Assembly: GCA_934444645.1 (NCBI GenBank)
Contig: CAKSCV010000006.1
Span: forward strand, 1 to 64,000
Direction: 5' to 3'
Length of the DNA: 64,000 bases
From: an uncultured Eubacteriales bacterium
Lineage (GTDB): Bacteria; Bacillota; Clostridia; Oscillospirales; CAG-382
Shown: piece by piece, positions 56,687 through 64,000 of the stretch
Layout: each line of letters starts with the position of its first letter
How positions within the stretch are numbered: the stretch's first letter is position 1
The notes under the pieces: model-generated
Seen by the model: the letters and a program-made list of their open reading frames with translations, nothing else
What the model was told of the DNA's origin: nothing
Database searches by the model: none
Translations under genes and position numbers: made by a program

Positions 56687-56739
56687 ACAACCCTTCCGAC
56701 GCACTTCGTGCGCCACCTTCCCTTACACAGGAAAGACGG
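56687..56739 (-). repeat. Inverted copy of the repeat core
   Basis: ACAACCCTTCCG, GCACTTCGTGCGCC and ACCTTCCCTTACACAGGAA follow in reverse order to the cores at 11.4, 21.1 and 33.2 kb. The AT-rich and GAAGCTTTG blocks are missing here. Confidence 0.75.
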
Positions 56740-56776
56740 AAGCCGCCGCAATTTCAGCAATAAACACCGGCTGAAT

Positions 56777-58114
56777 TTACAGCCGCTGCAAAAACAGCAT
56801 TCCGCCGGCAGGAATTTCCTTTTCTTTCACGCGTTCGCCGCTCACGCGGTCTTTCCAAAGCTCCTTGAACACCGCGTTGACACCGGTTTTGCCGAGATTG
56901 GACAAGCACAGATAGCACTCTTCGTTGACAAACAAGCTCATATGAACGTCCTCGGCGAGCGGCGCAGCCGTTATCCCGTTGTTTTCGGTGATATCGACAA
57001 AGCACATGGAATCCTCACGCACCATCGGTTTGTACAGCTTCAGATAGTCGAACCATTTCTCGCGTAACGTCTCATCGTCCGGAATCTGTGACCACTCGCT
57101 GTAAACATACGGGCCGTTCGGGTGTTTTTGATAATATTCCCGCATTTTCCGGAAATGCAGGCTTTCGGCATCCTCCAAATATTCGATGCCGGGCGCACAG
57201 CTGCGTTCGCCGGTGATCGGACGGCCGTCCAAGCGTAACGGAAACTGCAAAAACGGCAGCGCACGTGCAAAATAGATATCGCCGTTGGTCTCATCGGTGA
57301 ACTTATAGTCGGGACACGGAACGACAAACAGGCTGCATTTGACCGTTTCCATCAGCTCTTCGGAGGTCTTGCAGCTCTCACCGACCCAAAGATAGTCATA
57401 GATTTTTTCGTCCGTTACCGGGAACTGTGTTTTGCCGATGTGGAGCTTCACGATACCGTGATAGTCGTTTTTCACAACCGTGTACAGCCGCACAAGCAGA
57501 TCCTCGATAAACGGGTCGTATTCACCGTAAGCATACGGATTTCCCTTGTTGTCGAAGCCGTCATAGCCCATATCGTTGAAAATGCCGTCAAATTCGTATT
57601 CGTCGAGCACGCGCCGCACGTTGTCAAACAGGAATTTGTTCCATTCCGGCGAACCGGCATTGCCGAGCCGATAACGATAGTAATTCTGATACAGCTTGGC
57701 GTCCGGGTGCGCGACGAATTTCGGGTTATAATCCGGGTCGCGCTCGTCGAAAAAGCCGCTGGACAGATACGGCAAAATTTTGATGCCGAACGAATGACAC
57801 AGCTTGATGAATTCTTGCAAGCCCTCTTTGTCGTGCGACGAATATTTATCGGCGCCCATCACGCGCAGGGCATCGTTCCACTCCTCATGGATCTGAATCA
57901 ACCCGACGCCGTTTTCCGCAAGCTGCCTTATCCGATTATAATCGTATTCCGTCGGCCGGATGGTCATCTTGTTCGGATATTCGCCGAGGTTGTAGATGGC
58001 CTGTCCCGGAATATAGTCGCGGATATGCAGCTTCCGGAAGCAGCTCTTGACGGCGCGGCTCGCATACTCGATGTTGTCGATTCTTTTTCTGTAAAGCTCG
58101 GTGGTATAATTCAC
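56777..58114 (-). CDS. Glycoside hydrolase-like TIM-barrel protein, function unknown
   Basis: The 445-residue protein reads as a (beta/alpha)8 barrel of the alpha-amylase/alpha-galactosidase kind. It has LAENGVGLIQIHEEWN early, HSFGIKILPYLSSGFFDE in the middle, and DGIFNDMGYDGFD where a catalytic Asp often lies, then LWVGES. The last 40 residues form a small beta domain. No signal peptide is seen, so it is probably intracellular. The start is GTG 58114, since GGAGG precedes it. The 26-residue longer frame has no ribosome site. Its family is not certain, and the substrate is unknown. It is on the same strand as the SDR/GRE operon, but its own unit starts after that operon's terminator. Confidence 0.65.
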   Translation of the reverse strand: MNYTTELYRKRIDNIEYASRAVKSCFRKLHIRDYIPGQAIYNLGEYPNKMTIRPTEYDYNRIRQLAENGVGLIQIHEEWNDALRVMGADKYSSHDKEGLQEFIKLCHSFGIKILPYLSSGFFDERDPDYNPKFVAHPDAKLYQNYYRYRLGNAGSPEWNKFLFDNVRRVLDEYEFDGIFNDMGYDGFDNKGNPYAYGEYDPFIEDLLVRLYTVVKNDYHGIVKLHIGKTQFPVTDEKIYDYLWVGESCKTSEELMETVKCSLFVVPCPDYKFTDETNGDIYFARALPFLQFPLRLDGRPITGERSCAPGIEYLEDAESLHFRKMREYYQKHPNGPYVYSEWSQIPDDETLREKWFDYLKLYKPMVREDSMCFVDITENNGITAAPLAEDVHMSLFVNEECYLCLSNLGKTGVNAVFKELWKDRVSGERVKEKEIPAGGMLFLQRL

Positions 58115-58264
58115 GTTTTTCCTCCGTTCGGCGTTTGCGGAAACGCACTGTATTGACACTTTATTATAGCGTTTTTTGCGCTTTTCTGTCAAGCAATATC
58201 CGTAAAACTTCCTGTCTTTTCGGAAAGATGAAAGCGGCAGGAAAAAGTACGCAGTGATGCCAAG

Positions 58265-58298
58265 AAAAATCTCCGGGCGGACAACAGCCGTCCCGGAG
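58265..58298 (-). terminator. Terminator of the glycyl radical enzyme/SDR operon
   Basis: On the minus strand CTCCGGG and CCCGGAG form the stem with CGG/CCG inside, and ATTTTTC follows. It lies about 80 bases beyond the SDR stop. The gap 58115-58376 has no gene. Confidence 0.7.
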
Positions 58299-58376
58299 AC
58301 TCCTTCTGTTTTTGAACCGCAAAGCGCAAAATCATTTCACGGATTGCCTGAAAAGACCTTTTGGGGCATCGCCGCT

Positions 58377-59099
58377 TTAACGGTTCGAAAACCACGAAAC
58401 GCCGAGATGTTCACAACGATCTGCAATCAGTGTTTCACCCGAGACGGCATACGCCTCCTCCGAAGCAAGAAAGCAGACCGTAGCGGCAATGGCTTTCGCC
58501 GGAAGGATCCCGTCATTTTGCTGAAGCGAGGTGTTGACCGCACCGGGTGCTACGGAATTTACGCGGATACCGTCCTTGATAAAGCGTCTGCCAAAGCCTT
58601 TGGTTAAGTAATCCACCGCACATTTGGAGATCGGATACGGCGTAAAGCCGCCCGGGCGGAAGCCCTGCTCCGAACCGATATTGATAATACAGCCGCCGCT
58701 TCCGGTGCTTTTCATGACAAGAATCACCCGACGGCAAATAAAATACATGCTTTTCAAATTTGTGTTCATGACCGTGTCCCAATCGTCGTAAGTAACGCCG
58801 AAAACATCGCCCATGAAATCCGCTTTTGCCGCAAGCCCTGCGTTGTTGATAAAAATATCGATTTTGCCGAGTATCCGCACACAATCGTCAACACGCGCAT
58901 CCAAATTTGCAAAATCGGTAACATCCCACACCAGTGTATGCACACGGTCGGAATGCAAAAGAGTTTCCGCATGATGCAGTTTTTCCTTGCTTCTGCCGGT
59001 GATCAAGACCCGTGCGCCCCGTTCGAGAAAACAGGCGGCGCAGGCAAAGCCGATTCCCTCGCTTCCTCCGGTAATGACCACACATTTATTTTCAAACAT
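58377..59099 (-). CDS. Short-chain dehydrogenase/reductase (SDR)
   Basis: The 240-residue classical SDR has the NAD(P) motif TGGSEGIGFA near 10-19, NNAG at 86-89, and a catalytic Ser in IINIGSEQGF. The Tyr-x3-Lys pair is YPISKCAVDYL near 150, and RVNSVAPGAVNT closes the core. The substrate is unknown. An aldehyde or keto sugar would fit the neighbours. The ATG at 59099 follows GGAGGAAAA. An 80-residue longer frame runs through the truncated SGNH gene and is rejected. It is the last gene of the operon, before its terminator. Confidence 0.9.
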   Translation of the reverse strand: MFENKCVVITGGSEGIGFACAACFLERGARVLITGRSKEKLHHAETLLHSDRVHTLVWDVTDFANLDARVDDCVRILGKIDIFINNAGLAAKADFMGDVFGVTYDDWDTVMNTNLKSMYFICRRVILVMKSTGSGGCIINIGSEQGFRPGGFTPYPISKCAVDYLTKGFGRRFIKDGIRVNSVAPGAVNTSLQQNDGILPAKAIAATVCFLASEEAYAVSGETLIADRCEHLGVSWFSNR

Positions 59100-59196
59100 C
59101 GATTTTCCTCCTGATCTTGTCTTACCATGCATTCCGAACGGTATAAATACGGTCGGTTTCTTGACAAATCCGGCACAGTAATTCTTGTTCGTGCGG

Positions 59197-59367
59197 TTAT
59201 TTTGCAGATAATTCTGTGCCGACCGAAACGCCGGCATTGTAAAACCGAACGCGCCGTTTCGGCTGGTATTTGGCGTAATACGCAAAAATGCGCGAAACAT
59301 AGCTGTTGGAATACGTGATACTGTCGCCGACAAAGACAACGCGGGAATCTTTTTCGAAAACCTTCAT
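59197..59367 (-). pseudogene. Truncated SGNH/GDSL hydrolase, N-terminal 56 codons
   Basis: From ATG 59367 (GGGAGAAG ahead) the frame gives 56 residues starting MKVFEKDSRVVFVGDSIT. VVFVGDSITYS is block I of SGNH hydrolases with the nucleophilic Ser, and FYNAGVSVGTEL corresponds to block II. The frame stops at TAA 59197, before blocks III and V, where a complete enzyme needs some 150 more residues. No continuation is found in other frames before the SDR start, so the gene appears cut. It overlaps the rejected 320-residue extension of the SDR. Confidence 0.7.
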
Positions 59368-59386
59368 ATAAGCTTCTCCCGTTTTT

Positions 59387-60277
59387 CTACTGCACGCTCT
59401 CCAAAACCTTTTTGATCGTCATTGTCCGCAGTTTTTTTGTCATTGCCGCAAGCACTTCGCGGTTCATTTTTTCGTTTCTTGTGTATGCCGCCCGACTGCC
59501 CACACAAGCATATTTACGAAGTCCGAGCGGATGATACGGCTCAAGCTCCACCGCTTTGACACAACTGTGTTCGTTTGCCGTAAGTGCAATAGCCGCCAAA
59601 TGGCGGTCGTTGTCATTGATATCCGGAACAATCGGACAGCGCAAGAGGACGGAGGCATCCGATCGGTCAAGAACCGCAAGTCCGGCGAGAAGTTTTTCCG
59701 GCGCGACGCCGATATACGTCTTACAAAGCTCGTCTGTAAGCTTGAAATCGTACAAAAACAGATCGGTGTGTTTGGCAGCTTGCTCCAATTGTTCAGGAGA
59801 CACACAGCCGGAGGTTTCAATCGCTGTATGAATTCCTGCCCTTTTAAGTGCCGGAAGCAATTCCATCAGTCCTTCAGGCTGTGCAAACGGCTCGCCGCCG
59901 GACAGCGTCACGCCGCCCTCCGCGCCGTAAAACACCGCATCCTTTTTGACCTCCTGCAGGAGTGCGTCGACCGCATAGTCTTTCCCGATAATCTCCAACG
60001 CGCCTGCCGGACAAACGGAAACGCATTTGCCGCACAGGCTGCACTTTTCGCGTTTGAATATATGTGTCGGAGCAAATTCGTGTGCCTGTTCCGGGCATAC
60101 GGCACATTTTCTGCACCCGATACAGCGTGCGGCATCAAAGCTCAATTCCGGCAGGAAGCCTTTTCCTTCGGGATTATGGCACCAGGCACAGTTTAACGGG
60201 CAGCCTTTGAAGAAAATCACTGTGCGCAAACCGGGACCATCGTGCGTGGAAAAGTGCTGAATGTTGAACACAAGCAT
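59387..60277 (-). CDS. Glycyl radical enzyme activase
   Basis: The 296-residue radical SAM enzyme has GLRTVIFFKGCPLNCAWCHNP near 18-38 with the C-x3-C-x2-C triad. A ferredoxin insert and TLSGGEPFAQPEGL follow near 127. The first ferredoxin motif is unusually tight, CIGCRKCAVCP (C-x2-C-x2-C-x2-C, normally x3 before the last), while the second, CSLCGKCVSVCP, is standard. It installs the glycyl radical in its partner by hydrogen abstraction with SAM. It starts 2 bases after the partner's stop. Confidence 0.93.
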   Translation of the reverse strand: MLVFNIQHFSTHDGPGLRTVIFFKGCPLNCAWCHNPEGKGFLPELSFDAARCIGCRKCAVCPEQAHEFAPTHIFKREKCSLCGKCVSVCPAGALEIIGKDYAVDALLQEVKKDAVFYGAEGGVTLSGGEPFAQPEGLMELLPALKRAGIHTAIETSGCVSPEQLEQAAKHTDLFLYDFKLTDELCKTYIGVAPEKLLAGLAVLDRSDASVLLRCPIVPDINDNDRHLAAIALTANEHSCVKAVELEPYHPLGLRKYACVGSRAAYTRNEKMNREVLAAMTKKLRTMTIKKVLESVQ

Positions 60278-60279
60278 GT

Positions 60280-62415
60280 TTAATCTCCCATACTGCGCGA
60301 AATCACATCGTCCTGCAAGCCTTTCGGAATACGCGTGAAATAATCGCTGTATCCGCCGATACGCACAATAAGATCGCCGTGTTTTTCCGGATGGATCTGA
60401 GCGTCGAGAAGCTCGTCGGGACTTACGATATTGAACTGCATTTGCGCATCCTCCGTCTTTAAGAAGCCCTCAATGAGCGAGCGGATGGCGGCAGGCGGCG
60501 TGTTCTTGTTTAATTTGATATTTAATGCCGTTCCGCCCAAAAAGCGCACCGGTTTCCAAGCCGCCGACGAGCAAAGACTCATCGTCGGGCCGGAACGGTC
60601 ATAGCCCTGAACCGGATCGGAACCGGCGGAAAGCGGCGCACCGGCAAGTCTGCCGTCGGGCGAAGCACCGGTATGTCTGCCGTTGATTTCGTGGTCACGA
60701 TAGGAAAACGCGCCGGGAATGACTTTTGCGCCGCGGCAGGTGGTGTAGAGGTCAAACGTCTTTAATACCATGTCCGAAATACGCGCCGCAAGGCGATTCG
60801 TGCTTTCGGTGCAGTTTCCGAAATGATCGACACGGTTTATAATCGTATTCAACAGTTCCTCATGGCCTTTATAATTGTCGTTGATTGCTTGCTTGAATTC
60901 AGCAATTGTCAGCATTTTGTCGGTATAAACGAGTTTTTCGAGAACATTGAGGCTTTCGATGACATTGGTCATGCCGAGCATGTTCGGCTCAATAAAATTA
61001 TATCTTGCACCGCCGGCATCGCCGGAAAGGCCGCGCTCTGTACAATCCCCGATGAGAGCGGATATGCGGATCGGGTCGGTGCCGTTGCGTGCGCGTTCAA
61101 GCTGCCAAAGATTTTCAGTCAGCATCGCCTTGTCGCAATAATCACCGAACGCTTTCTCAAAACGCGCAAGCAGCTCCTCAAAGCCGATATCCTCCGGGAC
61201 ATTCAAAAACGTGTCCATGAAGATTTTTAACATATTGATATAGGGACTGGTGATGGATACGCCCGAACAGCCGATGGGGGTGATCTCCACACAGGTCGAA
61301 TGGGTAAAATTGTTGGCATCGTGCGGCGTGTAGCCGTATTTTAACATGGATTCCGTTATCTTATCGTTGTTCCAGATCTGCGGATTGCCGTGTCCGGCTT
61401 GCAAAAGGTGCGATACGAAATCGAGAATATCGCCGCTTGTTTCGCTCGTTACGCAAAACCCGACATTCGGATCGGGCGTGTGCGTATGGGAAATGGCCAT
61501 GAGAAAATGCCAGGTCAACGCATTTTCAACGGCCTTTCCCTCAGGATCTCTTCCGCCGAGCATAAAGCCGGCTGCCGCCCAAGCACTCATGTTGTTCATA
61601 TACTGTAAGCAGAAGCAATCAATCAGCTCTTGTGCCGTGACTTCGTCAAGAATCCCGTTTTCGATGTCGTTACGATAGTACGGCAAGAGATATTGATCGG
61701 GACGGCCGGCTGAATAAATACCGTACAGGCTGTATAAAAACAGATGAATGCTTTGCAAGGCTTCCCGAAAGGTTCGCGCCGGCTTTGCCGGAACACGTTC
61801 CAGGGTGTCTGCCAATGCGAGAAGTTCTGCCTTTTCTCCGCCAGAAGCAGCTTCCGCCATACGGCGGGCTTCGGTCGCATAGTTGGCCGCAAGCGTTAAT
61901 ACGCCTTGCAGTTCAAGAATACAGCATTCGTAGAATTCGTATTTTCCGACGTTTCTGCCGTCGCGTAGATCCAGCTTCTCACCGGCATTTTTCATTTCTG
62001 CAATCAATCCCTCGACGCCAAGAGAAAGCAGCTTTGGGTAGTCGAGCGCCATATGGTCGGCTCTGCCGCGTGATTGCGGAATGCCGTCGCGAAGCAGCTC
62101 GGTGTAATAGCGGTCCTTTTCGGTTTCATCCTTATTGAAGGCTGCAAAATTCGGCTGCCCGACAATAAGCTCTCCGGCGCAGATGACAGGCTTTGTATTT
62201 TCAAGCATATATTTTTCTGCCATAGAGCGGCGAAAAACAACCGTCGGAGCGTCCGCATTCTTTGCCCACCCCTCTGCGTAAAGCAGGCGGGAATGCGAGC
62301 ATTTCCATGGTATAAGTGTGCGGTCCAAAACCATCGCCGAGTTTTCGGAATAGTATTTGCGGAGCTTTTTTACACGCTCGGACGGAGCGGTTATTTTTGC
62401 AAGTTCCGGTTTCAA
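60280..62415 (-). CDS. Glycyl radical enzyme of unknown substrate
   Basis: The 711-residue protein is a pyruvate formate-lyase-like GRE with a diol-dehydratase-type Cys-x-Glu centre. The thiyl Cys lies in HSTCVEITPIG near 375, where most known members have G-C-V-E. The C-terminal radical site reads IVRIGGYSDYF, differing from the usual R-[IVT]-[CSA]-G-Y at the residue before the radical Gly. The frame starts at ATG 62430, but GAGGTG lies inside its first codons and points to TTG 62415. Its neighbours are an activase, an SDR, a cut SGNH gene and the divergent AraC/rhamnosidase genes. B12-independent diol dehydration is possible, but a new reaction cannot be excluded. Confidence 0.9.
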   Translation of the reverse strand: MKPELAKITAPSERVKKLRKYYSENSAMVLDRTLIPWKCSHSRLLYAEGWAKNADAPTVVFRRSMAEKYMLENTKPVICAGELIVGQPNFAAFNKDETEKDRYYTELLRDGIPQSRGRADHMALDYPKLLSLGVEGLIAEMKNAGEKLDLRDGRNVGKYEFYECCILELQGVLTLAANYATEARRMAEAASGGEKAELLALADTLERVPAKPARTFREALQSIHLFLYSLYGIYSAGRPDQYLLPYYRNDIENGILDEVTAQELIDCFCLQYMNNMSAWAAAGFMLGGRDPEGKAVENALTWHFLMAISHTHTPDPNVGFCVTSETSGDILDFVSHLLQAGHGNPQIWNNDKITESMLKYGYTPHDANNFTHSTCVEITPIGCSGVSITSPYINMLKIFMDTFLNVPEDIGFEELLARFEKAFGDYCDKAMLTENLWQLERARNGTDPIRISALIGDCTERGLSGDAGGARYNFIEPNMLGMTNVIESLNVLEKLVYTDKMLTIAEFKQAINDNYKGHEELLNTIINRVDHFGNCTESTNRLAARISDMVLKTFDLYTTCRGAKVIPGAFSYRDHEINGRHTGASPDGRLAGAPLSAGSDPVQGYDRSGPTMSLCSSAAWKPVRFLGGTALNIKLNKNTPPAAIRSLIEGFLKTEDAQMQFNIVSPDELLDAQIHPEKHGDLIVRIGGYSDYFTRIPKGLQDDVISRSMGD

Positions 62416-62448
62416 AAAGCAACACCTCATATTCGTTTAATTTTATGT

Positions 62449-62477
62449 TTGACATTTGTGAATCCTTGTGCTATACT
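62449..62477 (+). promoter_or_regulatory. Sigma-A promoter of the AraC regulator
   Basis: TTGACA at 62449-62454 and TATACT at 62472-62477 are exactly 17 bases apart, about 80 bases before the AraC start. The divergent GRE operon would share this 140-base gap. Confidence 0.85.
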
Positions 62478-62556
62478 TCTTATACCATATATTCAAAAAC
62501 TTAGATATAGTTTTTCTGCACAAAAAGTTGTCAAAAATGAAACTGAGGGATTTAAG

Positions 62557-63468
62557 ATGCAGATAGTCAAAAAATTTGCTCCCATTGCCGGTCTTTGTGA
62601 AGCAACCATGAATTATTCGGCGGTGGAGCACACAAAATCCGACAACAGCGTTCTCCTCTACACCGTACAAAAATTTTCGTTTTTGTTGACCGATGACCTT
62701 GCCGGTGTGGTCGGCGACCAAATTTACAACACTGTGCGCGGTGATTTTTTCGTTTTCAGCCCGAATGAAATACATTTCGGACGTTTCCTGCGTGCCGGAA
62801 CGCACCGCTATCTCGATTTTTACCTGCCGACCGACTATTTTTCGCACGGTTTTTCATCCGACTGTCTGAATCGTACGGATCTTGCCGGATTATTCCGGCA
62901 GTCGGACGGAACAGCGGTAAATCTGGTTCATCCGGAGGAAAACACGCGTGCGGATATTCTCCGCATTACGGAAACACTGGCCGGAATTGCCGTAAAACAT
63001 CCCGATGAAGAAGATCACACGGCAGATCTGCGCATTTTTGCCCTTATGCTTGAGCTTTTTGAACACTGTGCAGCCGCATACCGAGAACAAAGCGCATATC
63101 CGTTTTCTTCACCCGTTCCGTCGGTTGTTTCGAAAACGCTGCGGTTCATCAACGAGAATTATTTCGAAAACATCCGGCTTGAAGCGCTTTCGAAACGCTT
63201 TGGATGCAGTGTGACATATCTTGCCAAATGCTTTCGCAAGCACACCGGAAAGACAGTGCATAAATACTTGACGGAGCGCCGTATTGCGGCGGCAAAGCAT
63301 CTGCTGAATACCGGGTCAACAGTCACGGAGGCTTGCTATGGTGCAGGCTTCGGCAGCTGTTCGGATTTCATCAAGGTGTTCGGGAAAAATGCGGGCATGA
63401 CGCCGGGCGAATACCGAAAAAAGAACCGTGCCGAAAAAATGCCGAATGTGAGCAATGAGCAAATATAA
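62557..63468 (+). CDS. AraC family transcriptional regulator
   Basis: The 303-residue protein has an N-terminal cupin-type sensing domain (GDFFVFSPNEIHFGRFL near 60-77 is the 'P-x-x-x-H' turn) and a C-terminal double helix-turn-helix. That domain reads IRLEALSKRFGCSVTYLAKCF, then TVHKYLTERRIAAAKHLLNT, with VTEACYGAGFGSCSDFIKVF and GMTPGEYRKK. It probably senses a carbohydrate or diol and controls the divergent GRE operon, the following rhamnosidase gene, or both. The ATG 62557 has GAGGGA ahead. The longer frame to 62074 lies over the GRE gene. Confidence 0.93.
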   Translation: MQIVKKFAPIAGLCEATMNYSAVEHTKSDNSVLLYTVQKFSFLLTDDLAGVVGDQIYNTVRGDFFVFSPNEIHFGRFLRAGTHRYLDFYLPTDYFSHGFSSDCLNRTDLAGLFRQSDGTAVNLVHPEENTRADILRITETLAGIAVKHPDEEDHTADLRIFALMLELFEHCAAAYREQSAYPFSSPVPSVVSKTLRFINENYFENIRLEALSKRFGCSVTYLAKCFRKHTGKTVHKYLTERRIAAAKHLLNTGSTVTEACYGAGFGSCSDFIKVFGKNAGMTPGEYRKKNRAEKMPNVSNEQI

Positions 63469-63550
63469 GTGAGCTTTGCGTATTAACTTTCTTTTGTCCA
63501 TACGCTACAATACTGCTGTAATAGAAAACCGCACCGAAAGGACAAAAACT

Positions 63551-64000
63551 ATGTTTTCCTGCCGATTTATCCAAGCCACACGTGATTTTGCGACCTATGA
63601 AAAGCCGGTCTGTGCGCCGTATTTGCGAAAGGTCTTTACCCTTGACCGTCTTCCCGAAAAAGCCGTTCTCACCCTTACCTCGACCGGCTTCTACCGGCTT
63701 TGGGTCAACGGCAAGGAGCTTACCGCTTCGCGCCTTGCGCCGTGTATCACAAATCCCGATGACATTCTGCTTTACGATACTTACGATGTAACGCCTTTTT
63801 TGACAACGGGACAAAACTGCTTAGCCCTTCTTCTCGGCAACGGCGTTTCCAATGCCATCGGTGGCTTCATTTGGGAGTTTGACAAAGCGGCTTTCCGCTC
63901 GGCTCCGAAGCTTGCTCTTGCCTTTGAAGCCGCGTGCGGCGAACAAAGCCTCCGCTTCGAAGCGGACGAAAGCTTCAAATGCGCCGCTTCGCCGATCTTT
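63551..64000 (+). CDS. Start of alpha-L-rhamnosidase-like GH78 protein, cut by window end
   Basis: The frame is open from ATG 63551 (AAAGGA ahead) to the last base, 150 codons. Residues around STGFYRLWVNGKELTASRLAP and TYDVTPFLTTGQNCLALLLG match the N-terminal carbohydrate-binding beta domain of GH78 rhamnosidases. That domain reads 'sGyY..yiNGk.v......p....... yDVT..l..G.N.l.v.lG.G'. The catalytic (alpha/alpha)6 domain lies outside the window. No signal peptide is seen. Downstream of the AraC gene by 82 bases on the same strand, it suggests control by rhamnose-containing glycans. Confidence 0.75.
   Translation, partial: MFSCRFIQATRDFATYEKPVCAPYLRKVFTLDRLPEKAVLTLTSTGFYRLWVNGKELTASRLAPCITNPDDILLYDTYDVTPFLTTGQNCLALLLGNGVSNAIGGFIWEFDKAAFRSAPKLALAFEAACGEQSLRFEADESFKCAASPIF

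Overview
The window looks like a chromosomal segment of an anaerobic, spore-forming member of the Clostridia (Bacillota), roughly 50% GC. The support is a CtsR-McsA-McsB-ClpC heat-shock operon, the sporulation protease SpoIVB, RicF/YlbF beside MiaB, a PdaA-type peptidoglycan deacetylase and a glycyl radical enzyme. No rRNA, tRNA or CRISPR array was recognised.

Layout. 1-3180: accessory DNA with the first codons of a minus-strand gene, two apparent gene remnants, a DUF5050-like lipoprotein, a small membrane protein and about 1.3 kb of palindromic and tandem repeats. 3192-6305: TypA/BipA and the AzlC-AzlD amino-acid exporter. 6366-16415: a ten-gene minus-strand phage packaging and capsid cassette (small and large terminase, portal, scaffold-like, decoration-like, capsid, connector, tail-hub-like) with no integrase, repressor, replication or lysis gene. 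16416-19931: a repeat-rich gap, a 23-codon micro-ORF, and a TetM-like ribosomal GTPase fused to a C-terminal NYN/YacP (Rae1-type) nuclease domain. 20192-21100: a sugar isomerase/epimerase. 21469-31282: a complete arginine operon in the order argG - metallo-beta-lactamase-fold hydrolase - argH - argC - argJ - argB - argD - argF. 31644-33234: two overlapping polysaccharide deacetylases. 33460-35930: SecD-SecF. 36145-41013: the ctsR operon with three CtsR operators on its promoter. 41352-43976: VanY and SpoIVB, convergent. 44363-56577: a plus-strand run of topB, Nudix, YerC, methyltransferase, DUF1016 nuclease, Hsp33, MiaB, YlbF, MutS and MgtE. 56777-64000: a carbohydrate region with a glycoside-hydrolase-like TIM barrel, an SDR, a truncated SGNH hydrolase, a divergent glycyl radical enzyme with its activase, an AraC regulator and the start of a GH78 rhamnosidase.

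A composite repeat family recurs at 11.4, 21.1 and 33.2 kb, with a further inverted core copy at 56.7 kb. Its blocks keep the same order, and at two loci its first bases supply the stop codon of the preceding gene. The most unusual coding features are the TetM-NYN fusion with its adjacent micro-ORF, the integrase-less capsid cassette, the divergent glycyl radical enzyme cluster and the hydrolase embedded in the arginine operon.
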